From an uncultured Verrucomicrobia subdivision 3 bacterium (GTDB lineage Bacteria > Verrucomicrobiota > Verrucomicrobiia > Limisphaerales > UBA11358): DNA of 50,341 nt. The notes beneath the pieces were generated by a model, which saw nothing but the letters and a program-made list of their open reading frames with translations, was not told where the DNA came from and did no database searches. Shown in pieces: positions 23,800-33,541 of the stretch. The DNA is taken from contig CAJAQO010000304.1 of NCBI GenBank assembly GCA_903944085.1, positions 1 to 50,341 on the forward strand. Reading direction: 5' to 3'. The position numbers were made by a program, and so were the translations under genes. Each line of letters begins with the position of its first letter. Positions within the stretch are counted from its first letter, which is position 1.

Positions 23800-25194
23800 C
23801 TAGAATCTGTATCCCAAGCCAAGCGAAACCAAGTTATGGCTAAATTCACGGTAGTCAGGCTCCAAGTTGGCGGGAAGGTTGGGCAGGACATTTTTGCCCA
23901 AATCGTAAGCGTAATTCAGATTAACATAAAAATTGGCGGTGAGCGCATAACTCAACCCAGCTGAGAGGGTATATTGTCGGTCATCACGCAGGCTCGATGC
24001 CGATCCCGTTGTTTCATTGCCGCTGGTAAAGTCGGCTTCCTGAATTCTGCCCCCCAGATCCAAGCCCAGTTGCTTGGTGGCGTTCCAATGATATGTCAGC
24101 GCAAAAAGACTGTCAAAATAAGGCACTTTGCCCGTGGCAGACACCCACTGCCATTGTTTGTAGTTGAATGTCAAAGTTTGATTGGTCGTCAAAGTCGCAA
24201 TCATCACGGCCTCCCCGTAATACTTGATGGGATGAAAGTCATTGACCGGGGCGAGTGAATTGTAGCTGCGGAAATCCGGGCCCCCTGCCAGCTTCACGTT
24301 AAGCCATTTCCATGGGCTTCCTTCCAGTCCCAACAATATACGTTGATAATCACTCGAGGAAAAATGGTAATCCGCGTCAATCACCGCCGGAAGCTGCTGC
24401 TGGTATTGGTGGCCATAACGGTAACCCACCGTTGCAGCCAGTTTCGGTGCCAGAAAATACCCTAGATCGGCACCACCGTTTACGTCGTATCGGTCCGGCC
24501 AGTTTTGATAGCCTTTGTATGGCGCAAAAGTTGAATTTTGCCAATCGGTGTTCAGATCGTAATATAAAAGTGACGCCGTTGGCCGAATAAATATTTTGTC
24601 CCACTTATATTGCAATGAAACTGCGGTGCGGTCTTGAATTTGATCCCGCCGCTCGCGCGTGGTGCCTTGCGCAAAGAAGTTGCGGAACTTGTCGTTCTGG
24701 TTGGCCGATGCTCCGGAAAACTGGTTCAGGGCATAAAGCGGTGAGGCGGTGTTGCCGTCATTGTAAAGAAAGGCGTTATCCAACTTGAATAAAACGGGAC
24801 CGGTTTCAACTTTGATTACGGTGCCGACACGGTGCGCGTTATAACTCTCCGCCGTAGCTTCGTGGAAAAAGACAAAGTCCGGCGTGTAACTCAGGGAAAG
24901 CGTTTGCAGCGTCTTTTGATCGCCAAGCAACGGAGCGAAATTGAAACCAATTTTTGGCGACACCGAACTGATCCATGAAGCTTGCGGTTTGAGCCCATTG
25001 CCAGAAACTTCCAACACGTTATCGTCATAAGCTTCTTTGATTCCAAGCGAAAGCTCTGTCAACCATGCCGGTTTTTGCCAAGCCACCGGGCTTAATGCAC
25101 CCGCAGAAATATCTGCGCCCAGAACTTGGAATGACCATCCAACCATTCCAAGAAGGATGACACTGGCACCGATTTGCATTTTGTTTTCTTTCAT
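23800..25194 (-). CDS. Outer-membrane beta-barrel protein
   Basis: A 464-residue exported protein. The signal peptide is MQIGASVILLGMVGWSFQVL plus GA, preceded by five charged residues (ATG 25194; an internal ATG at 25179 is also possible). The mature chain is a succession of amphipathic beta strands with alternating aromatic residues, for example LAATVGYRYGHQYQQQLPAV and FYVNLNYAYDLGKN, ending in the C-terminal outer-membrane signature LGLGYRF. This fits a putative-porin family barrel of 14-18 strands. No substrate or partner is evident. It is convergent with nothing and stands between the UPF0324 operon and the IS1595 remnant. Confidence 0.8.
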   Translation of the reverse strand: MKENKMQIGASVILLGMVGWSFQVLGADISAGALSPVAWQKPAWLTELSLGIKEAYDDNVLEVSGNGLKPQASWISSVSPKIGFNFAPLLGDQKTLQTLSLSYTPDFVFFHEATAESYNAHRVGTVIKVETGPVLFKLDNAFLYNDGNTASPLYALNQFSGASANQNDKFRNFFAQGTTRERRDQIQDRTAVSLQYKWDKIFIRPTASLLYYDLNTDWQNSTFAPYKGYQNWPDRYDVNGGADLGYFLAPKLAATVGYRYGHQYQQQLPAVIDADYHFSSSDYQRILLGLEGSPWKWLNVKLAGGPDFRSYNSLAPVNDFHPIKYYGEAVMIATLTTNQTLTFNYKQWQWVSATGKVPYFDSLFALTYHWNATKQLGLDLGGRIQEADFTSGNETTGSASSLRDDRQYTLSAGLSYALTANFYVNLNYAYDLGKNVLPNLPANLEPDYREFSHNLVSLGLGYRF

Positions 25195-25459
25195 AAATTT
25201 CGCTTTGAAGCGGCCTGCGACAATATTTGAGCGACATGTTTCATTCCATGCTTCTTCTATCTGGTTTTATCGGCTGGAAAATAAGAGGCTTGAATGAAAT
25301 TTGGAAGTCGCCACAAACATCCTGCAACCTACAACCTTGGCAAAGAGCCTCAGCCTTGCAATCCGTATTTTGCATTCTAGTCAACTGTTTAATAAAAGAC
25401 TTTACTAAATAGGGCTATGCTCGTGACTCCACCAATCGCAAGCGGTAGTATTTTTGGGG

Positions 25460-25882
25460 ATGATCGAAGATTATCCGCGCACACTGCTGGAATTGGAACA
25501 ACGCTTCAGCGACGAAGCCGATTGTCGGGCTTATCTTTTCACGCTGCGCTGGCCGCAGGGGTTTGTTTGCCCGATTTGCTCTGCCAGCGGCTTGGCGATC
25601 CGTCGCGATCTCTGGCGTTGCGTTCAATGCGGTCGGGAAACTTCGGTGCTGGCAGGAACGATTTTCCCGGACAGCAAACTGCCCTTGGCGGTCTGGTTTC
25701 GGGCGATGTGGCAGGTCGCTGCCCAGAAGAATGGCGTCAGCACACTGGGATTGCAACGCGTGTTGGGCTTGGGCAATTACCGGACCGCTTGGACACTGTT
25801 GCACAAGTTGCGCCGGGCGATGATTCGGCCAGGCCGAGACCGACTGAGCGGAGGGAATGAAGAGCGCGTAAGTCATTTGTAA
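25460..25882 (+). pseudogene. Truncated IS1595-family transposase
   Basis: About 140 codons from ATG 25460 (MIEDYPRTLLELEQRFSDEA) encode the N-terminal part of an IS1595-type transposase. It has the zinc ribbon CPIC (FVCPICSASGLAIRR) and CVQC (LWRCVQCGRETSVLAGTIF), and the following helical segment LPLAVWFRAMWQVAAQKNGV. The frame reaches DRLSGG, where the DDE catalytic domain should begin, and then turns into NEERVSHL and stops. The catalytic domain is missing, so the element is dead. No terminal inverted repeats could be identified. Confidence 0.8.
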
Positions 25883-26174
25883 AAGCCGTTTGGATTCGAG
25901 CGGTCGCGCAATCGCGTCCTCCCGCAGCATCGCCAGATCCACGCTCATGTCGGTCAACTGCTGGACCTCCCGCACCGCGCCCAAACCCCGGCAGCGGTTT
26001 ACTGGTGGCCATGTCCCGCCGCCATCAAGCCCGGCAAAAACCCATTGACTTCGCTCGAAAAAAACGCAAACAAAAGTTATTCTAAAAAAGTAGAACTAGA
26101 GCATATCAAAAAAAACTATGCCCGCTCGGGGTTATGGTGCTGGCTGGGGCGTGGTTGTCGCCGGGCCACCTAAA
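25883..26174. other. Unassigned stretch after the IS1595 remnant
   Basis: Nearly 300 bp without a confident gene. The minus-strand frame at about 25984-25865 (VREVQQLTDMSVDLAMLRED, AIARPLESKRLLQMTYALF) looks protein-like but ends where the transposase begins, so it may be a cut gene; I do not recognise its family. The remainder (26040-26120) is A-rich and featureless. Confidence 0.3.
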
Positions 26175-28316
26175 TCATTTGGACAAGGTCATGTCCTTTT
26201 GGTCAGCAAGATGAATTTTCGCGACGAGGGAATTATCCCCGAAAATTTTTGATTTTGAAAAATTTTCAACGCGCATGAGGCCGACGCTGAAGTCATGAAA
26301 GCCGCCATAATAAAAAAGGGTGTCGTTTTCCGGTGTGTAATAAAATGCCGTGCCGAAGTTAGGTCCCTGATACCACACGTTCTCACGCGAAACCGGCGCG
26401 TCAGGCAGAATACCGGTTTTCAAAACTTTCCAGGGTTGTTTTCCATCCACGATCACGGAGACATTGCTGGGCTCAGGCGCTCCCGTATATCCTGCAAAGG
26501 TGCAGGAGCAGGATGCCAGCAGGATATTGCCGTCGGGCAGGACCATAGCCGAACCGATGGCGCTGCCCTTTTCTCCCCAAAAGTCGGCTCTGGGCGGCAG
26601 CAGCGGCTGGGAATCCGCCAGCACCCAGTTCGTCAGCGTGTTGGACAGGAGCACCACCGTATGAGGTTGCGGGCGGTTGACCCAATTTTCGGTGAAGCCG
26701 ATGAATCGGTAGTCAGCATTTTGGAATCGGATCGGCTTTATCATCGGGTAGCGCGCGGTATCAATGATTTCCTGGATCCGACTGTTGCCAAAAATGTCGC
26801 CCAAATTTTTACCGGTGTCTTTCCATTCAGTGTAATCAGCCGAACCATCGCTGGCATACCACGCCATTTTATTTCCGCCGGGCGTGATGTAGGTCAGACC
26901 ATCGCCGAACGGATCCACCAAGACATTCATATCGCCCGTGCATTTCAGGACTTTGTCGCTGATGCGAGTCCAGTTGATGCCGTTGGATGATGAGGCGATG
27001 CCATGATAAGTATCCTGGCCGAACTTACGCCACATCATGTAATACCTGCCGTTCTTGCCTTTCCAGACCGCCGGGTTACAAACATCCGGTGCGAGCACGG
27101 GCGATTTCTTCCATTGCCACTTGAAATTCCATCCGTCAATGGCCGGATCAAATGAAAAATTTTCAAAACGGGCCGCGCCGCCGGAACATGCCATGAATGG
27201 ATGCCGCGCCGCCGGCAAGTCCACCACGGTGCGGAAATTAGCCAGGACATTGCTGTGCTGATCCATCAGGAAAACAATCAGACCATCGGAATATGGCGAC
27301 CAGTCCAGTTGCAAATGAAATTTCACGTGAGGTTGAATGCTCCAGTTTGTGTTCGGGGAATGTCCGTAGCTTTTGACCAAGGCCGGGGTTCCGTCGCCGA
27401 AATTACGCCATACCTCGACGGAATTATTCCCGGAATTCAACACCGCATAAATCCACCGTTTGCCGTCCTTGGATGAAAATCCGATGCCGGGCCGGGATTC
27501 AGGCTGATCAAGGGTTACATCTGCGGCCACCGCTCCCTCAGCCAGCGTGCGCCATTCACCGCCAGTGTCGGTCTTGTTGATGTATGCGTCCGGTGCCAGG
27601 GCGAAGTTAAAATTTGGGTTCCGGCTCCCGGCAAAGTAGTGCTGGTTAAAGCCGTCCTTGGCGGCGACGATTCCCGATGCAATCCAATTCTTCAAATGTC
27701 CGTCCTGAAAATCATCCGTGAAGCCATGTTCCGGCATTCCCCAGGAGTTGGTTGATTGCACTTCATCGTCCGCAGCATCGATTCTTTCTGCCAGATTTGG
27801 CAAGGCTTCATTCATCTGTCCGACCAACGTTTTCGAAAATTTGAAGGACTGCAGATTGACCAATGCTCTTTTGGATTGGCCATGAAATACAAGGTAAACG
27901 TCCCGGACACCGGCCTGGGAATTATCCACCTTGCATGCAACATTTTTCCAGGACTCCCAGCCGCCGGTGCTCGCAAAGGAACACGACCCCAACAAAACGC
28001 CGGTGGGACCATCAAGCCTGACTTCAATAGTCCCCTCGCGGGGCGTCGCGATTCGGGCGGAAAATCCCGCGACACCGCTGTCAAAATCATAACCCCGGAA
28101 CACCACATAATCGCTATCGTGAACAGACGCGAGGTGTTTGCCGCCGTCACCGGACGATTCCAGCAAGGCACCGCCATGGATGCTGTCGTAACTGTCGGCG
28201 CTGATCGGACTCAACGGGTTGTTGGCGGCGAAGCTCGCGGTTTCAGAAAACCTGAAGCTGGAAACGGAAATAAGGACGGCCAAAAGAAGCCGTCTGGTTT
28301 GATGCGAAAAATCCAT
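26175..28316 (-). CDS. Secreted CBM6 plus GH43-like beta-propeller protein
   Basis: A 713-residue exported protein. The signal peptide spans about residues 1-30 (RRLLLAVLISVSSFRFSETA). Residues about 38-165 form a CBM6-type carbohydrate-binding module: HLASVHDSDYVVFRGYDFDS, IEVRLDGPTGVLLGSCSFAS, GGWESWKNVACKV. Residues about 200-395 resemble a laminin/concanavalin-like domain. From about 405 onward repeated propeller blades resemble glycoside hydrolase family 43 or related five-bladed enzymes: NPAVWKGKNGRYYMMWRKFG, GIASSSNGINWTRISDKVLK, DFWGEKGSAIGSAMVLPDGN. Catalytic acids cannot be assigned with confidence. It is divergent from the FAD oxidoreductase gene at 28487, suggesting joint use on a polysaccharide; the substrate is unknown. 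Confidence 0.72.
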   Translation of the reverse strand: MDFSHQTRRLLLAVLISVSSFRFSETASFAANNPLSPISADSYDSIHGGALLESSGDGGKHLASVHDSDYVVFRGYDFDSGVAGFSARIATPREGTIEVRLDGPTGVLLGSCSFASTGGWESWKNVACKVDNSQAGVRDVYLVFHGQSKRALVNLQSFKFSKTLVGQMNEALPNLAERIDAADDEVQSTNSWGMPEHGFTDDFQDGHLKNWIASGIVAAKDGFNQHYFAGSRNPNFNFALAPDAYINKTDTGGEWRTLAEGAVAADVTLDQPESRPGIGFSSKDGKRWIYAVLNSGNNSVEVWRNFGDGTPALVKSYGHSPNTNWSIQPHVKFHLQLDWSPYSDGLIVFLMDQHSNVLANFRTVVDLPAARHPFMACSGGAARFENFSFDPAIDGWNFKWQWKKSPVLAPDVCNPAVWKGKNGRYYMMWRKFGQDTYHGIASSSNGINWTRISDKVLKCTGDMNVLVDPFGDGLTYITPGGNKMAWYASDGSADYTEWKDTGKNLGDIFGNSRIQEIIDTARYPMIKPIRFQNADYRFIGFTENWVNRPQPHTVVLLSNTLTNWVLADSQPLLPPRADFWGEKGSAIGSAMVLPDGNILLASCSCTFAGYTGAPEPSNVSVIVDGKQPWKVLKTGILPDAPVSRENVWYQGPNFGTAFYYTPENDTLFYYGGFHDFSVGLMRVENFSKSKIFGDNSLVAKIHLADQKDMTLSK

Positions 28317-28486
28317 TGCGTGTCTTTAATTTTGCTCATGTGTCGGGAAAAAACAGTCACATAAACCTATGAATGCCAAAGCCCGTATCGAATCCTTGGA
28401 GAGGGTGATCCACTGAGCATGGTTCAAATGAATCTACGACATTACATAAGCAAGGACTACAGGCATTTTAATGTTTGAACTCGACA

Positions 28487-30253
28487 ATGAAGACCCCGCG
28501 ACAAACCGCCTTTTCGATGAATTCAAACCCCGTTTCGCGGAGACGTTTTCTCCAGACCGCTTCACTGCTGACGGCGGCGGTGATGTCCGGCCCCGTGTTT
28601 GCCGCAGGTGGCGCGCAACGTCGAAAGTATGATGTCTGCATTTATGGCGCGACTTCGGGCGGGGTGATCGCGGCGGCGGCCCTGGCACGACTGGGACGTT
28701 CGGTATTGCTGATCGAGCCGACCCGGCATGTCGGGGGCATGACCGCCGGGGGATTGGGCTGGGTGGATTTCGGGCGCGCATCCTCGATCGGGGGAGCGAC
28801 CAAAAAATATTTTGAAGCCGTGCGCGAGTTTTACGCGAGCGAGAATATCAAAACCAATGGGTGGAGCGTGGAACCGCATGTGGCCGAAATGTTGTTTGAA
28901 AAAATAATGGCCGGACAGAATATCGAGGTCGTCCGCGAGGCGCGGTTGAATGCGGTGAAAAAGGAAGGCCGGCGAATCCGCTTCATCACCTTGGACAAGG
29001 CACCGGTAGATGCGCATGGGGCGCCGGCACCGCAGCCGGTGGAGGAAAATTTCCTGACCGTCGAGGCGGCTATATTCATTGACTGTTCGTATGAAGGAGA
29101 TTTGCTCGCCAAGGCGGGCGTCAGTCATCGCACGGACCGCGAAAGCCGCGATGAATTTGGCGAAAGCCTTGCCGGCATCTATTATGCGGCACCGACCAGT
29201 GATCGCAAAATATCAGGCGGAGTCTCCAAAAATCCACCCTTGTCGCTAAAGATTGATCCTTACGTCCGCCCCGGCGATGCGGCCAGCGGATTGATACCGC
29301 TCGTTTCCGACGCGTCCATTTTACTGGCGGGCAGCAAGAGTCCGGTGATCCAGTCCTATAACTTCCGGCTGTGTATGGCGAAGGAGAACTTCATTCCGAT
29401 TGCGGCACCAGCTAACTACGACCCGAAGAATTTCGAACTCATCTATCGGTATATTGCCGCCCTGGAGAAGGTTGGCGAACCGCTGTGGGCGGGCGATCTT
29501 TATTTCAATTTCAGTCACGAGAAAAGATATTCCGCCCCGCGGCTGTTGAAGATAACCCGGCTTTTGAAGGGCAAGACGGATGTGAACAATGCCGGCTGCA
29601 TTTCGACCGATTACGTGACCGGCGGAGCCGAACGTTATGCCAGCGCCACTTGGGCCGAACGGTCAAGGATCTGGCGGGCGCACGAGGATTATCAGCGCGG
29701 GCTGCTATATTACTTGCAGACCGATGAAAGGTTGCCAGAGTGGCTGCATCATGAGATGGCCCAATGGGGATTGGCCAAGGATGAATTCACCGACAGCGGC
29801 GGCTGGCCGACCCAACTCTATGTTCGCGAAGCCCGCCGCATGGTCGGGAGTTACTTGATCGATCAGAAACATTGCGAGCATCCGGTTGCGCGCGAAGATT
29901 CCATCGGCCTGGGAAGTTACTCGCTGGATTCACATATCTGTCAAAGGCAGGTCAAAAATGGCCTCGTGGTCAATGAAGGCGGCTTTTACGCGCGGGATAT
30001 TGGAAAACCATATCCGATTCCTTACCCGGCCATCACGCCGCGCGCGGACGAATGTGAAAACCTGCTGGTGACATTTTGCCTTTCCGCGACGCACGTCGCA
30101 TTTGCTTCCGTGCGGATGGAACCGCCGTTCATGATCATGAGCGAATCCGCCGCATTTGCGGCCGATCAGGCGATGACGGAAGGGAAAAGCGTTCAGGAGA
30201 TCAACGTCAAGAAACTAATCAGCAGACTGATAGATGCCGGACAGTTTTTGTGA
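28487..30253 (+). CDS. Tat-exported FAD-dependent oxidoreductase (FAD_oxidored)
   Basis: A 588-residue flavoprotein of the PF12831 family. The N terminus has a Tat signal, SRRRFLQTASLLTAAVMSGP, followed by VFAAGG, so it is probably exported folded with FAD. The dinucleotide-binding motif is DVCIYGATSGGVIAAAALAR. Family blocks are RHVGGMTAGGLGWVDFG, FIDCSYEGDLLAKAGVSHRT, DEFTDSGGWPTQLYVREARR, SIGLGSYSLDSHICQRQV and CLSATHVAFASVRMEPPFMI. ATG 28487 is chosen; ATG 28517 would start just ahead of the Tat motif and is also possible. It is a paralogue of residues 653-1138 of the giant protein at 43257. The substrate is unknown; it lies next to a CBM6/GH43-like gene. Confidence 0.87.
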   Translation: MKTPRQTAFSMNSNPVSRRRFLQTASLLTAAVMSGPVFAAGGAQRRKYDVCIYGATSGGVIAAAALARLGRSVLLIEPTRHVGGMTAGGLGWVDFGRASSIGGATKKYFEAVREFYASENIKTNGWSVEPHVAEMLFEKIMAGQNIEVVREARLNAVKKEGRRIRFITLDKAPVDAHGAPAPQPVEENFLTVEAAIFIDCSYEGDLLAKAGVSHRTDRESRDEFGESLAGIYYAAPTSDRKISGGVSKNPPLSLKIDPYVRPGDAASGLIPLVSDASILLAGSKSPVIQSYNFRLCMAKENFIPIAAPANYDPKNFELIYRYIAALEKVGEPLWAGDLYFNFSHEKRYSAPRLLKITRLLKGKTDVNNAGCISTDYVTGGAERYASATWAERSRIWRAHEDYQRGLLYYLQTDERLPEWLHHEMAQWGLAKDEFTDSGGWPTQLYVREARRMVGSYLIDQKHCEHPVAREDSIGLGSYSLDSHICQRQVKNGLVVNEGGFYARDIGKPYPIPYPAITPRADECENLLVTFCLSATHVAFASVRMEPPFMIMSESAAFAADQAMTEGKSVQEINVKKLISRLIDAGQFL

Positions 30254-30479
30254 GTTATCCTTTTATCCTTATTGCGCAACCAGTCGCCGACAACTTGTTG
30301 CACAAGGTGTTGATCAGTTTTTTTCCTGCGAAATCAAAGTAAACGGCATTGAAGTCGTTATTGGCCGTTGTGCCATCCATGACGAGAGATTTGACCGGCA
30401 GGGAACATCGAACCGCGCCAGGTGCGATGACTCCCACGCATGTCTTGCGCCAGATGGCGTTTCGTATTAAGTATCTCAC
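30254..30479. other. Short intergenic region, no gene assigned
   Basis: A minus-strand frame spans almost all of it (SLVMDGTTANNDFNAVYFDF, AGKKLINTLCNKL) and could be a gene scrap, but no family is recognised and it has no upstream signals. No promoter for the sensor kinase could be picked out. Confidence 0.3.
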
Positions 30480-33400
30480 ATGCGCCGCCCGAAGCGAATT
30501 GCCTTGATTGCTTTTCTTTGTTTGCGCGCCATGGCATGGGGGCAGCCGGTTTCAAAGATGATGGATTTCAACATCCATCTATGGCAGGCGGAAGACGGTC
30601 TGCCGAACAACATTGTTCAGGCCGTGGCGCAGACTTCGGATGGTTATATCTGGGTCGGCACGTGGGGAGGGCTGGTCCGGTTCGACGGCGAGCAATTTCA
30701 TGCGGTGGACCTGTCGGCGGAATCTTCCCAGCCCTCGGTCAGTTGTTTGCTGGGGAGCGCGGATGGTTCGTTGTGGGTGGGAACGGAGGCGGCGGGGGTT
30801 TATTGTTTGAACAAGGGGAAGCAGAAACGCGTAGAATTTTTAAGCACCAACGCGCCGCCTGAAGTGCAGGAGATCCATCAAAGCGGAGATGGAACCATCT
30901 GGTTCGGAACCACGCACGGCATTTATTTTTTGCAAAATGGAAAGATTCAACGCCTTCTCAGCATAAAAAATCTACAGGCCAAATTTTGTCCGGATAAATC
31001 CGGGAGGTTGTGGGCCTGCGACGGCAATTTGAAACGGATCGACCAGCGCGAGGCCACCAACCTGCCGGTGATCGCCGCGAAGGTTCCCAAAAGTTCACGG
31101 TTTGTCTATTGCGATACCAACGACGTATTTTGGATCGGCACGGATTACGGCGTGGATAACAGTTTGATCCAGGTGGAAGACGGCAAGGTGACAACTTATC
31201 CTCGGGAAGCCGGGCCTCCGGGGGTTGTCAGCACGATTTTTAAGGACAGCTGGGACAATTTATGGATCGGCTCCTACGCCGGACTGAGCCGGTTCGTGGA
31301 CGGTGGATTTGTCAATCTCAAGCTCTCGGAAGGGACGCCCTGCCGGATTTATTGCGTGTATGAAGACCAAGAGCGTGACATCTGGGTCGGGTCCGAGGAA
31401 GGGTTGACGCGGCTGACGCCGAAAAGATTTAAGACCATTTCGAAGGCCGAAGGGCTGTCCGGAAACACGGTGGTTTCCATCTCCCCCAGCCGTGATGGCG
31501 GGGTATGGGTCGGGCTTTGGGGCGGCGGCATCAACCATTACCTTGACGGTGAAATTTCCTGCCTTAACAAGACCAACGGGCTGAAATACAACTACGTGAT
31601 GGGTGCCACGGAGGCCCGGGACGGCAGCCTCTGGGCGGGCGCGGACTATAGCGGCCCGTTGCAACATATCAGCAATGGTGTGGTCTCGATTTACGGCCGG
31701 GACAAAGGGTTCATCAATAACGGTGCCGTGGAAGTTTTGTTTAAAGACAAGAATGGATTGCTTTGGATCGGAACCCGCAACGGCTTGCAGACCTGGGACG
31801 GGAAAAAGTTCGCCCGATTCACAACGCGGGATGGATTGAGTAACAACCATATCAATGTCATTTGTCAGGGGGCCGGCAATGGTATGTGGATCGGCACCGA
31901 TTCCGGCCTGACCCGCTGGCATGATGGTAAGTTTGAAAACCTTGGAAATACAAACCCGCGCCTGAAAGTGCTGGTGCTCTCGCTGTATCAGGACACAGAC
32001 GACACCCTCTGGATTGGAACCAAGCGGGACGGGTTATTGCGTTGGCGCGACGGTAAATTGCAGGAGTTCAACCGCAAGTCCGGGTTATATGATGACGCGA
32101 TATATTCCATCCTGGAAGACAACCACACCAATTTCTGGATGAACAGCAGCCGGGGAATTTTTCGCATCAACAAACGTCAGGTGGAGGTTGTGGGCAACGA
32201 CGGTGAAAAGGTAATCACCTCGGTCGCCTATGGCCGGGCGGACGGGATTCTGGCGAGCGGACAATACCGGAATAACACGCAACCGGCGGCCTGCAAAGAT
32301 ATCCGCGGCCGTCTTTGGTTCAGAAGCACGGAAGGAATGGTGATGGTGGATCCGGAGCTGATGCCGATCAATCAGCGGCCGCCGCCGGTGGTCATCGAAG
32401 AAATCAACGACAACCACGTCAACCTCGGTCCGGGCAAATCGCCACAGGATTTTTCCGGATCATTCGTAATTCCTCCCGGGCAGGGGAATCTGGAAATCCA
32501 CTACGCCGCGTTGAGTTATACTGCGTCGGGCAAAAACATTTACCGCTACAAGCTGGACCGGGTGGATGCCGACTGGGTAAATGCCGACAACAGCCGGGTG
32601 GCCAAATACAATAATCTGCGACCGGGCAAATATCGTTTTCAGGTGGTTGCGTGCAATAATGACGGTGTGTGGAATGAATCCGGTCAGGTGTTGACCCTCA
32701 TTTTCAAACCGCATTTCTGGCAGACTTGGTGGTTTGCGGCGTTGTGCGGCGGATCGGTTCTGGCCATCGTCGGCGGTTCGGTCCGCTATGTGACGCAACG
32801 CCGTCTGCAGCGGAAATTGATCCAGCTTGAGCAGCGTCACGCGGTGGAACGCGAGCGTTCCCGGATCGCGCGTGACGTCCACGATGAACTCGGCAGTAAG
32901 CTTACCGAGATTTCGTTCCAGGGCAGCATCGCCCAGCGCAACATGAACGATGTGTCGGAAACCCGGCGGCAGATCGAGCAGATGTCGGCCTCGGCGCGCG
33001 AGGCGGTGTCCTCGCTTCAAGAAATTATCTGGGCGGCAGATCCGGAGAGCGACACGCTGGAGGGGCTGGTCGGTCATATCAGCCATTTTGCGGCCGAATT
33101 TTTTCGGGTTAGTGAAGTGAACGGCGATGTGTTCACACCGCCGCATTTTCCCGATCAAAAGATTCCCGCCGTGATGCGTCACAATCTTTATCTGGCGGTG
33201 AAGGAGGCGATCAATAATTCCGCCAAACATGCCCAAGCGACGCGGATCTTGATCCGCATCGTCACCCATGAGTCTTCGTTGGAAGTGCTGATCTCCGACA
33301 ACGGAAATGGCTTCATGACGGCGAGCGGCCATGAGATGAACGGAAAAATGAAGCGGACCCGGCACGGCCTGGTGAACATGCGCGAACGTTTGCGCGCAAT

Positions 33401-33488
33401 CGGCGGACAGTGCGAAATCAGCAGCGAGCCAAGCCAGGGCACGACCGTCCGGTTTGTCATGCCGTTGCAGGGTAGTATGTTTATTTGA
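30480..33488 (+). CDS. Sensor histidine kinase with periplasmic two-propeller input domain
   Basis: A 1002-residue transmembrane kinase. Signal segment: RIALIAFLCLRAMAWGQP. Residues about 30-640 hold Reg_prop-type propeller repeats of about 40 residues (DGLPNNIVQAVAQTSDGYIW, GLSNNHINVICQGAGNGMWI, DTDDTLWIGTKRDGLLRW). A Y_Y_Y domain follows at about 660-740 (GNLEIHYAALSYTASGKNIY), then a membrane helix at about 748-768 (WWFAALCGGSVLAIVGGSVR). The HisKA_3 motif SRIARDVHDELGSKLTEISF carries phospho-accepting His801. The HATPase has the N box AVKEAINNSAKHA and the G boxes DNGNGF and GLVNMRERLRAIGG. This architecture commonly senses oligosaccharides. The partner response regulator gene follows by 53 bp. 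Confidence 0.92.
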   Translation: MRRPKRIALIAFLCLRAMAWGQPVSKMMDFNIHLWQAEDGLPNNIVQAVAQTSDGYIWVGTWGGLVRFDGEQFHAVDLSAESSQPSVSCLLGSADGSLWVGTEAAGVYCLNKGKQKRVEFLSTNAPPEVQEIHQSGDGTIWFGTTHGIYFLQNGKIQRLLSIKNLQAKFCPDKSGRLWACDGNLKRIDQREATNLPVIAAKVPKSSRFVYCDTNDVFWIGTDYGVDNSLIQVEDGKVTTYPREAGPPGVVSTIFKDSWDNLWIGSYAGLSRFVDGGFVNLKLSEGTPCRIYCVYEDQERDIWVGSEEGLTRLTPKRFKTISKAEGLSGNTVVSISPSRDGGVWVGLWGGGINHYLDGEISCLNKTNGLKYNYVMGATEARDGSLWAGADYSGPLQHISNGVVSIYGRDKGFINNGAVEVLFKDKNGLLWIGTRNGLQTWDGKKFARFTTRDGLSNNHINVICQGAGNGMWIGTDSGLTRWHDGKFENLGNTNPRLKVLVLSLYQDTDDTLWIGTKRDGLLRWRDGKLQEFNRKSGLYDDAIYSILEDNHTNFWMNSSRGIFRINKRQVEVVGNDGEKVITSVAYGRADGILASGQYRNNTQPAACKDIRGRLWFRSTEGMVMVDPELMPINQRPPPVVIEEINDNHVNLGPGKSPQDFSGSFVIPPGQGNLEIHYAALSYTASGKNIYRYKLDRVDADWVNADNSRVAKYNNLRPGKYRFQVVACNNDGVWNESGQVLTLIFKPHFWQTWWFAALCGGSVLAIVGGSVRYVTQRRLQRKLIQLEQRHAVERERSRIARDVHDELGSKLTEISFQGSIAQRNMNDVSETRRQIEQMSASAREAVSSLQEIIWAADPESDTLEGLVGHISHFAAEFFRVSEVNGDVFTPPHFPDQKIPAVMRHNLYLAVKEAINNSAKHAQATRILIRIVTHESSLEVLISDNGNGFMTASGHEMNGKMKRTRHGLVNMRERLRAIGGQCEISSEPSQGTTVRFVMPLQGSMFI

Positions 33489-33541
33489 ATTGCGTTTTCG
33501 ATTTGCAAAGTCTAATAAAGGGCTACAAATCAAAAACCCGT

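Noticed and set aside
25415-25984. 189-codon minus-strand frame over the IS1595 remnant
   Set aside because: Most of it is antisense to the transposase; only its first 40 codons look protein-like, and no family is recognised.
32460-33533. 357-codon minus-strand frame opposite the sensor kinase
   Set aside because: Antisense to the kinase, HATPase and Y_Y_Y coding region, with His/Arg-rich composition and no domain; a shadow of the real gene.
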